The notes beneath the pieces are model-generated. The model was not told the DNA's origin and did no database searches. It worked only from the letters and a program-made list of their open reading frames with translations. Of a stretch of 64,000 bases of DNA, positions 13,893-25,383 are shown one piece after another (the stretch's first letter is position 1; every line of letters begins with the position of its first letter). The stretch lies in NCBI RefSeq assembly GCF_021134715.1, contig NC_060021.1, positions 8,092,501 through 8,156,500 on the forward strand, written 5' to 3'. The translations under genes were made by a program, and so were the position numbers. The stretch comes from Daphnia pulex (Eukaryota; Arthropoda; Branchiopoda; Diplostraca; Daphniidae).

Positions 13893-14656
13893 GATTTGCT
13901 TTTTACAGTGCGTTGAGTTTCCTATCCTTCCCGTTCAACGCCGGTGGTATCCATGGAAACGGTTTTGAATTGATTGTTCGCTTTACATTCTTTTTTAAAG
14001 CATTTGTAATATTATACATCAACATTAAATTTTATTAAATTAAATTATATGAAATTTTAAAACACTTATCGACTTATTTACTACTTTCCTCGAATCTTAA
14101 AAAAATTATCAAACATGGCAATGCTGATTTTAGCTCCAACTTTCAAAGGCATAAAAAGGAGCAATGATTTCTTGACAAAAGCTCATTAGCTAGCCTAGTG
14201 GCTGTCTGAAACACATCTTTGGTGTCGATTACTACTTCAACGCAAACGTAATCAAATTTTTTTTTAGATTTTTTATGCATATATTCGATTATGATTGTTT
14301 TACACAAACCATTTAGCATCTACTGACTTTTTCCAAATGAAAATTTTAGAAAATGTGGAATTCAGAATGTTATAAAGTAAAATTTGTTGGATCAGAGACA
14401 CGTGCATTTTCAGGACAAACGTTAAGTGAATTCAGTGTACATTGAGTGAGACATAGACTTAGAGAGATTTTCATTTTTGTAACGGGATTCCCAAACGGGA
14501 GAGAAAGAGACTTGTGTTACTTTTCACATGGAAAAAATATACCTCGATTTTTGTAAATTTTCATTCTTTTGTAGATGAACAGTTTCATGGTTGACATAGT
14601 ATTTTAGCAGGGTTGTTACTTTAAATGTAAATAACAAAACAATTATACATTTTTGA
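13893..14656. other. Intergenic, AT-rich, no gene seen
   Basis: About 760 bp between the reptin start and the end of the small secreted gene. It must contain the reptin promoter. No frame or structured repeat stands out. Confidence 0.5.
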
Positions 14657-15149
14657 TTAACCGTGTTTCGCTGTCACCGTCTTCCGTAGTGTAGGTGTTA
14701 TTCCGCCAGTAAAGTAATCTAAATAGCTCAACAAAACCAACTGAACACTGTTCTTTACCAATTTGCCAGCTAATTTGGTTGTTTTTCTAGGCAAGTCTTT
14801 GTCTGAAAGCTAAAAATGGGAAGTAATCGTTCAAAGCATTAGAAAGAGACGACAAAAAATGTGTGCAAATCAATTTGCCATTATATTTATTACGTACTAT
14901 GTTGTTGATATATATAATCCTTCGGTGAAAATTGCCGCGAAGTCCCAAAACGTGATATTTGTCAATTTTTCTTCCTTCTTCCGCAAAGTTAATTGGGGGC
15001 CTGGCTTGTACTACTTCCAGCCGATCTGCAACCTCGTATGTAGTAATTGTTCAACGAATGATTAAGAATTCATTAATTATTTCGTAAAACAAGAGGCTTA
15101 CCAAAAACGACAAAAGCAGAGCTCCGAATAACAGAGTCTGGGACACCAT
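14657..15149 (-). CDS. Small secreted protein, three exons, 111 aa
   Basis: Exons 15102-15149, 14898-15032 and 14657-14809, all phase-0 GT-AG, join to 111 codons plus TAA. The first exon encodes MVSQTLLFGALLLSFL, a good signal-peptide core, with cleavage likely just after the junction (VADR or later). The mature part is basic (GLRGNFHRRIIYINN; KHG at the end) with a hydrophobic stretch SVQLVLLSYLDYF. There are no cysteines, so it is not a knottin or defensin type. I do not recognise a family. It sits between reptin and a CAP-family gene on the same strand, with about 450 bp to the latter. Each exon alone is too short to be noticed as a gene; the joint reading supports it. Confidence 0.6.
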
Positions 15150-15605
15150 GTCGCGATTTTGGTTTTAGTCAAAGTGGCCGAAAAATTTAGCCAGGTGTTT
15201 GTTTTATACCGCCAAGTTTGTAAAAGGTAACACCTGAAGGCATTGTTTCACTTAAAAAAGAAAATTCTGCGACCCATTTATCAAAGGAAAAAATCCCCTA
15301 TTCCCTTGGGTGACGAAAACCAAAACTTGATATGTAAATGAAACAAGTTGGTTGTTTTTCAAAAGGTTAAATTGGCAACTAGAAATCATCAGATTTCTAT
15401 ATGTAGATTTATGTTTATACAGTCGCTTTGATGGTATAATAAATTCGACGTTGTCTTTCGACAAGTTGTCCGTCTGATGGCTTCATCGAAGCAAACGTGT
15501 AATCATTAATACAAATTGATTCTAGTTACGCTTATCTTGTTCTTTTCACGACAATAATTCAAATACTACAGATAAGAAAATATTCTGCGTAATCAATTGC
15601 CAGGT

Positions 15606-16896
15606 TTATTCAGGATAATTTGGACAATGGGAAGAGGATGCGTAATCCACTTTGTAGACCGGTTTATTCGGGGCATTCCCCCGAGAACTGTAATTGCAGA
15701 CGTAAAACTGTTTGTAAGGTTGTCCGGGCGTGAAAGGATATCCGTTGTAATCGTCGTAGTATCCAATAGCTGCACAGCCGATGTGAGTAGTTTCAGCCCA
15801 AACCATTTGCGTGTAATGGCCAATAACTTTACCGTTGTTTCCACTTTGGCAACCACTTCCAGCGATGCGAGTTCAATATCAAATAGGTTTAAAAAACAGA
15901 CAGTACGTGTACGTGAACTGACAGTGTTACTTGAAATCCTCAATCTTGCCGCAGTCCATATAAAATCAACTTCCTGGGACCAGCCATCCTTGCCATTAAT
16001 AATGCTGGTCCAGTCTGACGTGTTTACCAGGTGTGAACTAAATATCATTCCGAGATTTTGGCCATATGCAAATGGCTCCGGTTCTGTTATTGATCACGAA
16101 TGTAGATAATGAATGCCAACGAATAAAATTGGTCACAATAATTTTTCTACCGTGTTTGTATCTCAGGTGTTGCGCCCATACCCAAGCGGCATTAGCCAGT
16201 GCTTCACTCCATTTCTGTGCAGGAAAATTGAATAACAGGTAATTTTGCCAAATCAGTACCTTATTGCTATACGTACCAAGTTGGGTATGAATCCAGCAGC
16301 CGGTTGCGGGCCAGGTGAACCTCGAATTTCCTTACCGGATGCGACTCTCTGACGGAGGTCATTGTGCAGATCCAGAATAAGTTTCACGTCTTCCTCTGTG
16401 GTTCTCAAATCTATCGGATTAGGCCATTCGCCATTGGCACCTCTGAGCTTGTTATATTTCACCAAGTAATTAGATTCTTTCTATCACTTTATTTTTAGAA
16501 TATGTTTCTTTTTATTACCAGAATAGACCAGTGCAAATAGGGGTAGTAAGGTAATCGACGGAATGGAACGGCAATGGGCTGATCGGGATCACTGGATGGT
16601 ATTGGTCGAGAAAGTTGCGTGTTGCAATAATCTAGTTTGATTGGCAAAACCGGATTCTCTTCTAGGCCAGATCAGAACCCGGCAGGGAATTCCCAGTGAG
16701 ATCGATGATGCGGATAAAGAAAAAGGCCTCGATTCCAAAAAGTTATTTGCGGAGCACTTAACACTTCCAGCTGAAAGAAGGAACATGCATGTAACTAAAA
16801 ATTGTTATGCGGCTTAATTTTGTATCTTAAAAAATAACGGTAATAATTTCCTACCATGAAGGACAATAGCAGAGACCAATTTTTACGCAGCATCAT
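15606..16896 (-). pseudogene. CAP/SCP (antigen 5-like) secreted protein gene with two disabling lesions
   Basis: Exons 16855-16896 and 16519-16770 give a signal peptide (MMLRKNWSLLLSFM then LEVLSAP) and an N-terminal extension. CAP-domain exons follow at about 16450-16277 (ILDLHNDLRQRVASG, helix 1 with the conserved His), 16151-16214 (KWSEALANAAWVWA), 15931-16083 (AYGQNL) and 15606-15855 (GHYTQMVWAETTHIGC, the CAP signature, then VCNYSSRGN). Lesion 1: an in-frame TGA at 16672-16674 in exon 2, with clear coding on both sides. Lesion 2: exon 5 ends in the wrong phase for exon 6. Its frame would be kept by one extra base in the T-run near 15958-15966, where the reading switches to DCGKIEDF. The start of the third exon is uncertain. 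It is either a young pseudogene or a normal gene carrying two sequencing errors. Confidence 0.7.
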
Positions 16897-17948
16897 GCTG
16901 TGTCGGTGAATTTAGATTAAAAGACAGGAACGTTTTATTTCCGTCGAGAATGGCGAACTAAGAGAGTTTGCGAAAATTAATCTGAGACATAGTATGCAAG
17001 GAACATGAAGTCGTGACCCACATTATAAATTCCCCCGAGTATTCCTTGAAGTGGTCGAAAAATGGTACTAGTCTCAATTCTCGTTCCGTTGATTGCCTTG
17101 CGACGGCTGCCTTTGGTGATAAAACGTGTTGAACAATGAGCTCAACACTTTCAGGTGAAACATTCTTGATTGGATGAAGAATGAGGAACTTGTTAGATCA
17201 TTAATTTTATCAGCACAATTAAAAGAGATAAATGGTTAAGTATTTTTACTAGGAAGTCTCAACTCTCTCAAGGTACCATTTCATGCTAATTCTACCGAGA
17301 TTCTACAAATAATTTAAATTTTAACGTACAAATAGAAATATTTTTAACGGAGCATATTTCTCTCGGGCTTGTTCTAATTACAACCTGACGCTATAAAACG
17401 CTTGTCACGATGCATGCGCTAACTTGCAGAACGGCAATGCAATGCACTTAAATAAAGTTTTCTCGTTCATCGCTTTTTGTAGAATGAAAGTAAGAGAAAC
17501 CGAGAAAGGTCCTATTTAATTCACGTTGACACCGATCCGTCCTCCGAAAACTGGAAGTGGGTTGCAAATAATTAACTGTGATCTAAAATCTCGCAAAGAA
17601 AAGAACTACCGTTTTCTGGAAATTGGTTCGTTGACTTGAAGGTTCAACTGGCTTGGGTCTGGTCTACCGTTCAATTCAACAAATTGCGCGTCAAACAATC
17701 ATTTTATTTTTTGTCGATAGGTGGCAGTAAGGATAATGAAACGTCCATTTGCCATTTGCCTATTTCGTTCTTCCCATGGCCATGTGTCTAGTGTCTGAAG
17801 TGTGACAAGTGTCTCTAGTTTAAGCTTCGATTAGAAGTTTAGAAGTTAGAATTCGTTAGAAGATTCGTTCACGGACTCAGTGAGAGTGTATATTGCAATT
17901 TTCTGAATAGTTACGAATTTGCGATTTGAGTTCTTATCAGCTAGCACG
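16897..17948. other. Divergent intergenic region between CAP gene and BDP1
   Basis: About 1 kb with no coding frame. It should contain the CAP-gene promoter (minus) and the BDP1 promoter and 5' UTR (plus). No distinctive element seen. Confidence 0.5.
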
Positions 17949-19921
17949 ATGAGAAGGGCAAGGCCAAAGATAGCCCCCAATTTGGTGTCGGCGGCCCGTT
18001 CGTCTAAAAATGCCACAGCAAATAAGGCTTACCAATCAAACGAAGACGTAGCATTAGCATCTCATGTTGAAACGAATTCAACTCCAAAGCCATTAATTCT
18101 TCCTAGTTTGGAACGAAATGATGAAGCTACCAGTTCAGAAGAGTCTACCCTGATCATAACTCGTCAGCCTGAACCAGTAAAAATTATTCCCTTGGAACTC
18201 TTGGAAATGTCACCTTCTGTAGACAAAGAAAATGTACTACGCACTGTGGTTTCGGATGAGCTTTCTAGAGATGGTCAAGCCAGTAGTTCAGTTAATGAGC
18301 CTGGTGTACCTTCCTTTTCCCATTACAAGTCTAAAAACAGAATTCGACCAATCATTATCAATGCACCTCATCGTATAAGGACAATCTCTAGTGCTAGTGA
18401 ATCTGAAGATGATGCTGCCAAGAAACAGTTGAGGACACAACTCAACTCTCCAGTAAAAAAACCACCGGCCAAAAAAGATAATGTTGACACAACATCTCCA
18501 TTGCCACCCAAAGCATCTACAGAGAAGGGTAAAAGAGGTAAAAACAAATCTGATCAAAAGACCCCACTCGGGTTAAAAAAGGCTATCATGAAAAGTAAGT
18601 TTGCCAGTGGTCCAGTGGATCGTTCCAAGATGACCATGTTTGATCTTATCTACCATAATCCAGATGAGGGTGAGAGACCGTAAGTTCAAAAGAGAGAATA
18701 ACATAACATGATTGCCACCATTTAAAAATAATTTTTGTTTTGTTGCCAGAAATGCTTCAGAGAAATTAAAGAAACGACTTAAACCTTTTGAGGTCCAAGA
18801 GCTGGCAAAAGACCAAGCAGGAAATGCAGAAACTACCGGAAATGCCAACTTGGATGATAGGCTCGCCGAAGAGGAGGAAATGAGAATGATGGAAGAAAAT
18901 CCAGAGAATTCTGAAAATGAAGGAGGAAAACAGTCAGAAGAGGAAGAAGAAGCCACCATGCCGCAAGTTCGCCTGGGTCCCGATGGAGAAATCCTACTAG
19001 ACGAGAAAAGTTTGGTAATAGTGTATTATTTAGTTTGTAAGAATATATTGTATAATTAATCAGTCAATTTTTGTATAGGTAATTGATACTAGCGAAACTA
19101 AACGTAACAAAAGCCAACTTGCAAACGCTCCAATAATCGTTGAAAATAATCCCACTATGGTGAATTATGGTTCATGGCGTAAGAGGCGACGTGCTGACCG
19201 TTGGAGCATGGAAGGTTACAAAATTTAATTTTTAGATCACTCAAGTCAATTCCTAACATATTTTCTCTATTAGAAACCTCTCGCTTCTATCTAGCACTGA
19301 AAATGCTAGGTACCGATTTCTCATTGATGGAACCGCTTTTTCCCGGCCGTGACCGTGTTGATCTGAAGCGGAAGTTCAAGTCCGAAGAGAAAACGAATTC
19401 TGCCTTGGTTGACAAACATATCTCTAACCAGATACCATTCGACATAACCCAGTTCAGGGATGAATCACCAGGTAAATTTTTTTTATTGTAATTGCATTAT
19501 AATGTCTTCATCATTAAATGTATATTCTCAAATAGGAGAGGATTCGAGCGGCCTTGAAAACGAAATCCAAGATAAATCAAGAAAAGATGCCAGTAAACAT
19601 ACCAAGACCACTGACAAAAAGTCAAAGGGGAAAAACAATAAAAAAGAAAAGGCTTTGAAGAAAACCGTGAGCGTCCAAGAACAAGTTTCAGTTGCATCTA
19701 TCAGGTCGGATAAGAAAACAACACACGGAGAATCTGAAGAAGAGATGGCACCCCCTGCGAAAAAAGGCCGGAAGGGGAAAGCCACTGAATCTCGAGTGTC
19801 TACAAGAGGTCGAAAGACGAATATTGGATCCCGATCTGGTAAAATAACGCGAAGAAAGAATGTAAAGCCTCTTGATTCTGATGACGAACAATCAGAAACC
19901 CTACTGAGAATGATGCTTTAG
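17949..19921 (+). CDS. BDP1: Transcription factor TFIIIB component B'' (BDP1), 5 exons, 571 aa
   Basis: Subunit of TFIIIB that, with TBP and BRF1, recruits RNA polymerase III to tRNA and 5S genes. Exons 17949-18679, 18750-19014, 19079-19214, 19274-19471, 19536-19921 sum to 572 codons including stop. The start MRRARPKIAPNLV fits the basic N-terminus of the family. The conserved pre-SANT motif KMTMFDLIYHNP sits near residue 230. The SANT domain spans exons 3-4, beginning WRKRRRADRWSMEETSRFYL and continuing MLGTDFSLMEPLFPGRDRVD, KRKFKSEE. The C-terminus is Lys/Glu-rich and disordered. Near the stop a different frame stays open about 60 bp further (ENDALEPANCSKD), so the last residues could differ if a small indel is present. 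Length is near that of fly and yeast proteins, far shorter than the vertebrate one. Confidence 0.92.
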
Positions 19922-21380
19922 AACCAGCAAATTGTTCGAAGGATGCTAACCCTGCTGCTCCAAATTCAAATAATCCACTCGAGAATTAACTTAATTCTCC
20001 CCTTCATTGGTCCATGTCTAACGTATAGCCGAACCGCTTGAACCGGTCCCCTTACAAGATCGATTTTACCCTTTGAATTTTGCCCAATCCTTAATTATTA
20101 ATTTTGTGTGTGTGTGTATGTTGTTGCCATCAAAAATTGAATACCTAACTGTTTACTGCTTTTAAGGCCAGTGAGTAAGGAACAACGCATATTTATACAG
20201 AATTGTTATTTGAAAATTTTCACATTCCACATAGAATTGAAGTGCTTAATCAATTGTAATAATATGACATGTAAAATTACAAGAAACTCAGAAGCTGCAC
20301 AGAAGAATCTTCATAATTTTGGATATGAACTTTTCTGGCAGTGTTCATTTTCAAACTACTTGAGGAGTCATTTCTAAATGTGTTGGTTTTGTCTGGTGTT
20401 TCGTTTACTCACTACGGTGCATTACAATATGACGGCAATTCCAGCCACTGCAACGAGGTAAGGGCAACAAAACAGGTATCAAAACATCAGCAGGATGGCT
20501 GACGGGGTACGAGTAACTTGAACGAGAAGAAAAAAATTCACAAAACCATTTCGAACCAATTTTACGAACAAGCTTCAGATGTCAACCGCCTAATAAGTAA
20601 TAAGGTGGAAGATTCACGGATGAAAATTTAAAAGCCTTTAAAATACAAACTCGGCCATTTAGTCGATGGCCAATAAAATTATTGCATGTAAACAGAATAA
20701 AACCGCCGTCCTAGTAAATGACAAACAACATCCTAAATCCTATTCCTTTGATAACCATGGCCATTTATTCCGAGTTAGGAGTTTGTTCTCTGCAATTCTT
20801 CATCGATTCAGGCGTTCACCATCAACAAGTATTTCTGCCATCACAATGTTTGGCAACGTTGCATACTCAAAATGGCGTTCAAGAATCAAGAGGAGTAGAA
20901 CAATAGCCTACGTGAGTAGAAGTCAAGAATCGTCAAAATCTGGAAAATCTTGGTCAAAAAGAAAACGCCAAAACGGTGATGCATATCCACAATGTATCGT
21001 GGAAGAAATAATAAGAGAAGAAATAGGTGGTATGTACAAAATCATTGTTGATAAAACCGTAATAATGTAAGGTTGAAAATTTAGTATCGGATTGCTGAAA
21101 CATGCTAATGGCATACAGTAAGATTAAATGTGTATACATAAGCTTCTGTAATGTTCTTTTATTAGTAGTCTTTGTTAATTTAAAGGCATTCTTGAATGGA
21201 ATAGTCAAAGTTACAGCACCCACAAGTGGTAAATTGATCAGACCCCAAGTAATTTGGTGTTTCGTCATGATGTAGTCAGATGGGAAAGCAAGGCATGTGT
21301 TGATGGCAAATTCTGGAGCAAAATTTTCTCTTTTAAATGCTTGAATATTTTCATTCTCTAAATGCGTAACCGTTTTAAAA
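19922..21380. other. Intergenic, no supported gene
   Basis: AT-rich stretch downstream of BDP1. A few frames of 60-150 codons occur on both strands (for example 20666-21070 plus, 20954-21418 minus) and overlap each other; none shows a family motif or coding-like splice context. Confidence 0.4.
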
Positions 21381-22010
21381 CTAATAATAACAAAAATAAG
21401 TCTTAAGTACCAAATCAATGTAAAATACTAAATGAAAGTACTGAAGACAGTTGCATGGCAACTCAATTTCATAGATGTCAATTTTTTTGCCAAGCCAAAT
21501 TTTTATAAACCCAGATCCTTGTGTTTGTCCTTGCAAGATTTTCTGCTTACTGTTCAACTGCTCCTTCAACTCGGTTATCTCCGTGGTTAGTTTTGATTCA
21601 ATCTTGTGGGGGTCGTCTTTACTCGTCGAAGTCATATCTTGTGAAGTAGCCAACTTAAGAATCAGTTCATCGTTTTCAAAGACGTTTGCTGTAATTTCTT
21701 GTTGTTTGTCGTAGCCGTCAGTCGCTGTATTTCCTACAATTTTAAACTCAACGTAGTAGCTCATCATCTTCGTTTCTGGTTTCTATTGCTTTTTTTTTTT
21801 CTGGATATCCGATTCGTAGGTTTACTCAGCGACAGTTTCCTTCAATGATTTCACCACCTCTTTAAGCATCTCGTTCTCCTGAACCACCTCTTCAAAACCC
21901 TGCACTACGGCACTAAGATTCTGGTACATTTGTTGAAATATTCCAATCTGGTTTTTAAAATACTCGTGGTCGTTTTCTAAATTTCGCATCGTACGATAAT
22001 AACCGAAGGG
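21381..22010 (-). pseudogene. Coiled-coil gene fragment, copy A
   Basis: On the minus strand, segments such as ELILKLATSQDMTSTSKDD, TEITELKEQLNSKQKIL and, further 5', a stretch around 21800-21990 read as heptad-rich coiled coil. They match the copy at 24690-25230 in order and sequence at both DNA and protein level, but frames are interrupted. I read this as a decayed duplicate exon block, not a working gene. Parent protein not identified; a CLIP/restin-like linker is one possibility. Confidence 0.5.
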
Positions 22011-23639
22011 TCCGTGCGAAATCTAGAAAATGTGTTGTCGTTGTCACCGGGAAATGTCCAGAAAATATGGAAATGAAGGTGTAAACAATTCTTTCTAGCT
22101 GCATAATTGATATTTTTATGTTTGTGATTATAGTATCTGTTTGAATGCAGGTTCTGAGAGCTCCAGTGATTGCTGCTGTTCATTCGCCTGCTAGCCTGGC
22201 TGCTAGATAATATCAACAAAATCTTAAAAAAAAAAAGATCTCTTTATCTGTTGGCTAGGTATCCAATAATTTAGATTTCAAGATCCTTCCCTAAATAATT
22301 TTAAAAACTGATCTCGTTTTCATTCCCAATATATTGTAGGGTTCTGTCACCTGGATTTAATCTTTTTACAAGGTAAGACCACAAGAAGAGAAAAAAACAT
22401 CCCCTGTTTAATAAGAAGCAAGAAGCGTTTTCCGTTTAGGTTTCCATCTCTCATATTGGTCATACAGAAGCAGTCAACACTCAAGTTCAACGGCGTACAA
22501 CCGTTCAACATTGTCCCACGCCTTGCTGGTAGGTAGTTGATCTGGCTTATGCTTATCCTGAACGTATTTTCTCTTAGTTTTTTGTTTTCTTTTAATGCTA
22601 CAGTGCATTAGTGTTAGTAGATGTGTGAGTAAGAGAGATTTAGTTGGTAGTTATGTTAAGTTAAACGCCATGGTGATCTAGTGTGGAGCAAGTAGAAATC
22701 AAACCAGGGACCTTTGGGATCAACACTAGGTGCTGTAACAGTAAAACCATGGTCGTTTATGGTCTGAACTATTTCCGGAAGTCGCAAATATTCTTAAAAG
22801 GCTGAGTGTGTTCTGGAAAGTTTCACAATTCACTCTCATTGAGGGTGGTAATAATGACTTAGTGGTACAGTCTGCATCTGCCATGCCCGTGATCGAATCC
22901 TGTCGGAAACATTAGGAAAAATCATCAGATATTGATATGACATCAAATTTTTGGAACGGGTCCGTATTCTTTAAAACAATCTATTTATTTTGCTCACATA
23001 CCTCTAGCACCTGCTTTATTATTGCTTTTACGTAGGGTTTGGCTCTTTAAAAAGAAAAAGATGATTGGTATTTATTTTATTTTTCTTCGATTTAAAAAGT
23101 AAACGACGAACTTTTCGCGCGTGCTCGAATTGCGAAACTACTTTGTCATGTGCAAAATTGGACTTGCTACAAAAGTCGAATTCGCATTGGGACGTTTTGA
23201 AAGATTTTAAAAGTAATGCAGGAAAGAGAATGAGGGCAATATACAAAATTGCTATTTCTTAAAAAACCAGTTGCCCAAACAAACATTGTGTGTATTTGTA
23301 TCCGACTTGGCTTATTCTCTGATGTTGTTTGTTCCTCCCCTTTTCATTAATAATGACTGCTATTTGCATTCCAACACCCAGACGAACGAGTAATTCAAAT
23401 GACATTTTTTAGGTGCCATTGAAAACTCGAATCGCCCAGATGTGTTCCCTCACAGTCCAGTGCTGTTAGTAGAAGAGTTGAAACTGACATCGCGAGGATC
23501 CTTCTTCTCGACACCAGCAAACACCTTCTTGCTAGAAAACATGACAGAGCACTGACTCGGATGCCTGACTCTCGGCAGCAGCAGCCAACTCAACGGGGGA
23601 ACATGATGATAATTTCCAGAATTCGACAAGAAGGTAGGC
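22011..23639. other. Gene-poor stretch with weak coding-like fragments
   Basis: No complete gene. A plus-strand segment at 23413-23555 starts after an acceptor-like TTTTTTAG, stays open for 47 codons and ends in TGA (…SPVLLVEELKLTSRGSFF…), resembling a last exon. 23100-23260 plus also looks weakly coding. No joinable upstream exon was found. 22850-22890 has tRNA-like A-box and B-box words (GACTTAGTGG, GATCGAATCC), perhaps a SINE head. Confidence 0.3.
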
Positions 23640-25383
23640 AGACACAAAAAATTATAATGAATAGTTCGTTGAAAGTGTTTTAGCTTTCTTTTTCACAGCT
23701 TTGCCGCTTGTTTTTATGTTGATTGACAGCAAATTTATGTATCCATCATCGTCCTGCGACTTCTGGGTCTTGGTCTTGACGAACAATTTTCCAATCTAAT
23801 AAGTTTAGTTCCCTTTATCCCCTTTTCGGTTTTGGTCGTGCCGTAATTCATCGATTCGCCTTCTGTTTTCGTAGCTTTAGCTGCGTTTTCGGTGTGTTTA
23901 ACTGCTTATTTCAGTACTGCCAGAGCTTCGATAGCGCTTCCACTTGCTCTTCAGCTAACTTTATCGGTTTTTGCGCGCAAGACAAAAGTTTCCTCTTGGG
24001 TGCCCAAAAGTTTTTGATTCTCTTGTTTTACTCTGTGTAGTTTTTTTTCGGGAATCTTCAGCCTCCTTCTTCAGGTCGTCAATATTTAACTCTTAACTCT
24101 CGCAAAGATGTTTCGTCTTCCAGTTCCAAATTTACGGATGGTTAGTTCGTCGTTTTTGGTTATTTTTTCTGTAAGACGTATCTTTGACAGATTTCAAGTT
24201 CGCGTTTAGTAGGCCGTTTTCGTCGTTGATGCGTTCTAGCTTCGACATCTTTGATGATAGGGTCTCATTTTGATTTTCCATTTTAGCTTTCAAATTGGCC
24301 ACTTCAATTCGAAGCTGAGATTCGGTGGCTTCCCACCACGTCGAGGCAATGTTCAGCATTTATCTTTCTTGAGTTCGTCGATGTGAGATTCGAATGCAGT
24401 TAACTCTCTTTTTAGTTGAGTCTAGTTTTTGTGCTTCCTCGGCTTCTTCCGTGGACAGGATAGCAGCGTCGCGTGCCTCGGAAATGCGTCGATTTTCCGC
24501 AAGTTGTTCCGTTGTTCTTTTAAATTCTCCTAACTCGGTTTCTAGCTGCCTTTCTAGACTTGTTAAAGCCAGAGATTTCTGAGGGGCTAGTTTAAGTTCC
24601 ACTCTTGATTTGTGGATCTCCTCGACTTCCTTATCGTCGACAACTTTTTGGCCTGCAGGGTAGAATCCAAGGTCGCTTCTTTTTCTTTCAAGATTGTCTA
24701 CTTACTGCTCAATTGATCCTTTAATTCGGTCAGTTCGGTCGGTTTTGATTTAATCATGCGAGAGTTGTCTTTACTCGTCGAAGCCATGTCTGGTGAAGTA
24801 GCCAACTTTAGAATCGATTCATCGTTTTTCAAAGACGTTTCTGTAAATTTCTTGTTCAGTTCGTTTGTCCTAGCTGTCAGGCGCTGTATTTCCTCCAATT
24901 TTAAACTCAATTTAGTAGCCGACGTCTCAAGATCGGTTTTCAGCTTGGAATTTTCGTCTGAGTTGGTTTCGTTCATCTGTCGTTAAAGAGATCATCTTCG
25001 TTTCCAGTTTCTCTTGCTTTTTTTTACTGATATTTCTGGATATCCGATTCGTACTCAGCGACAGTTCCCTTCAAATATTTCACCTTTTTAAGTATTTCGT
25101 TCTCCTGAACCAACTCTTCAAAGCTCTGCCCTACGGTACTTAGATTCTGAAATCTTTGCTGATTTGTTCCAATCTGGTTTTTGAAAGACTGGTGGTCGTG
25201 TTCTAGATTTTGCACTGTTACTGTCGTTGTCGCTGATAAATGATTTACCTTTGTCTTTTCGGTATTCTTATCCACAGACGCAGCACACAAGATTGGTGAT
25301 ACTGAAAACATTTGTTTTTGTATACTACTACACAAAGTTCGGATGAATTTGGAGTCATCAGCTTCCTGAAAATTGTGTTTCAA
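23640..25383 (-). pseudogene. Long coiled-coil protein gene remnant, copy B
   Basis: Minus-strand reading from 25383 down gives successive coiled-coil blocks: LEHDHQSFKNQIGTNQQRF, LVQENEILKKVKYLKGTVAE, KLSLKLEEIQRLTARTNELN, TSLERQLETELGEFKRTTEQ, ESQLRIEVANLKAKMENQNE, then a lysine-rich tail near 23700-23800 (SQDDDGYINLLSINIKT). The blocks lie in different frames with stops between them and no consistent splice joints. The gene is therefore broken or its exon structure is beyond what I can reconstruct. Composition is that of a cytoskeletal linker (CLIP-170/restin, golgin or similar), not assignable further. Confidence 0.5.

Noticed and set aside
20666-21070. Open frame of 134 codons, plus strand
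   Set aside because: Overlaps another long frame on the opposite strand, has low-complexity composition, no motif and no splice context.
20954-21418. Open frame of 154 codons, minus strand, hydrophobic
   Set aside because: AT-rich DNA read on the minus strand readily gives Phe/Ile/Leu-rich frames; no membrane-protein family pattern or start context supports it.
22663-22900. tRNA-like words (A-box and B-box resemblance)
   Set aside because: No cloverleaf can be formed with a proper anticodon arm; at best SINE relics.
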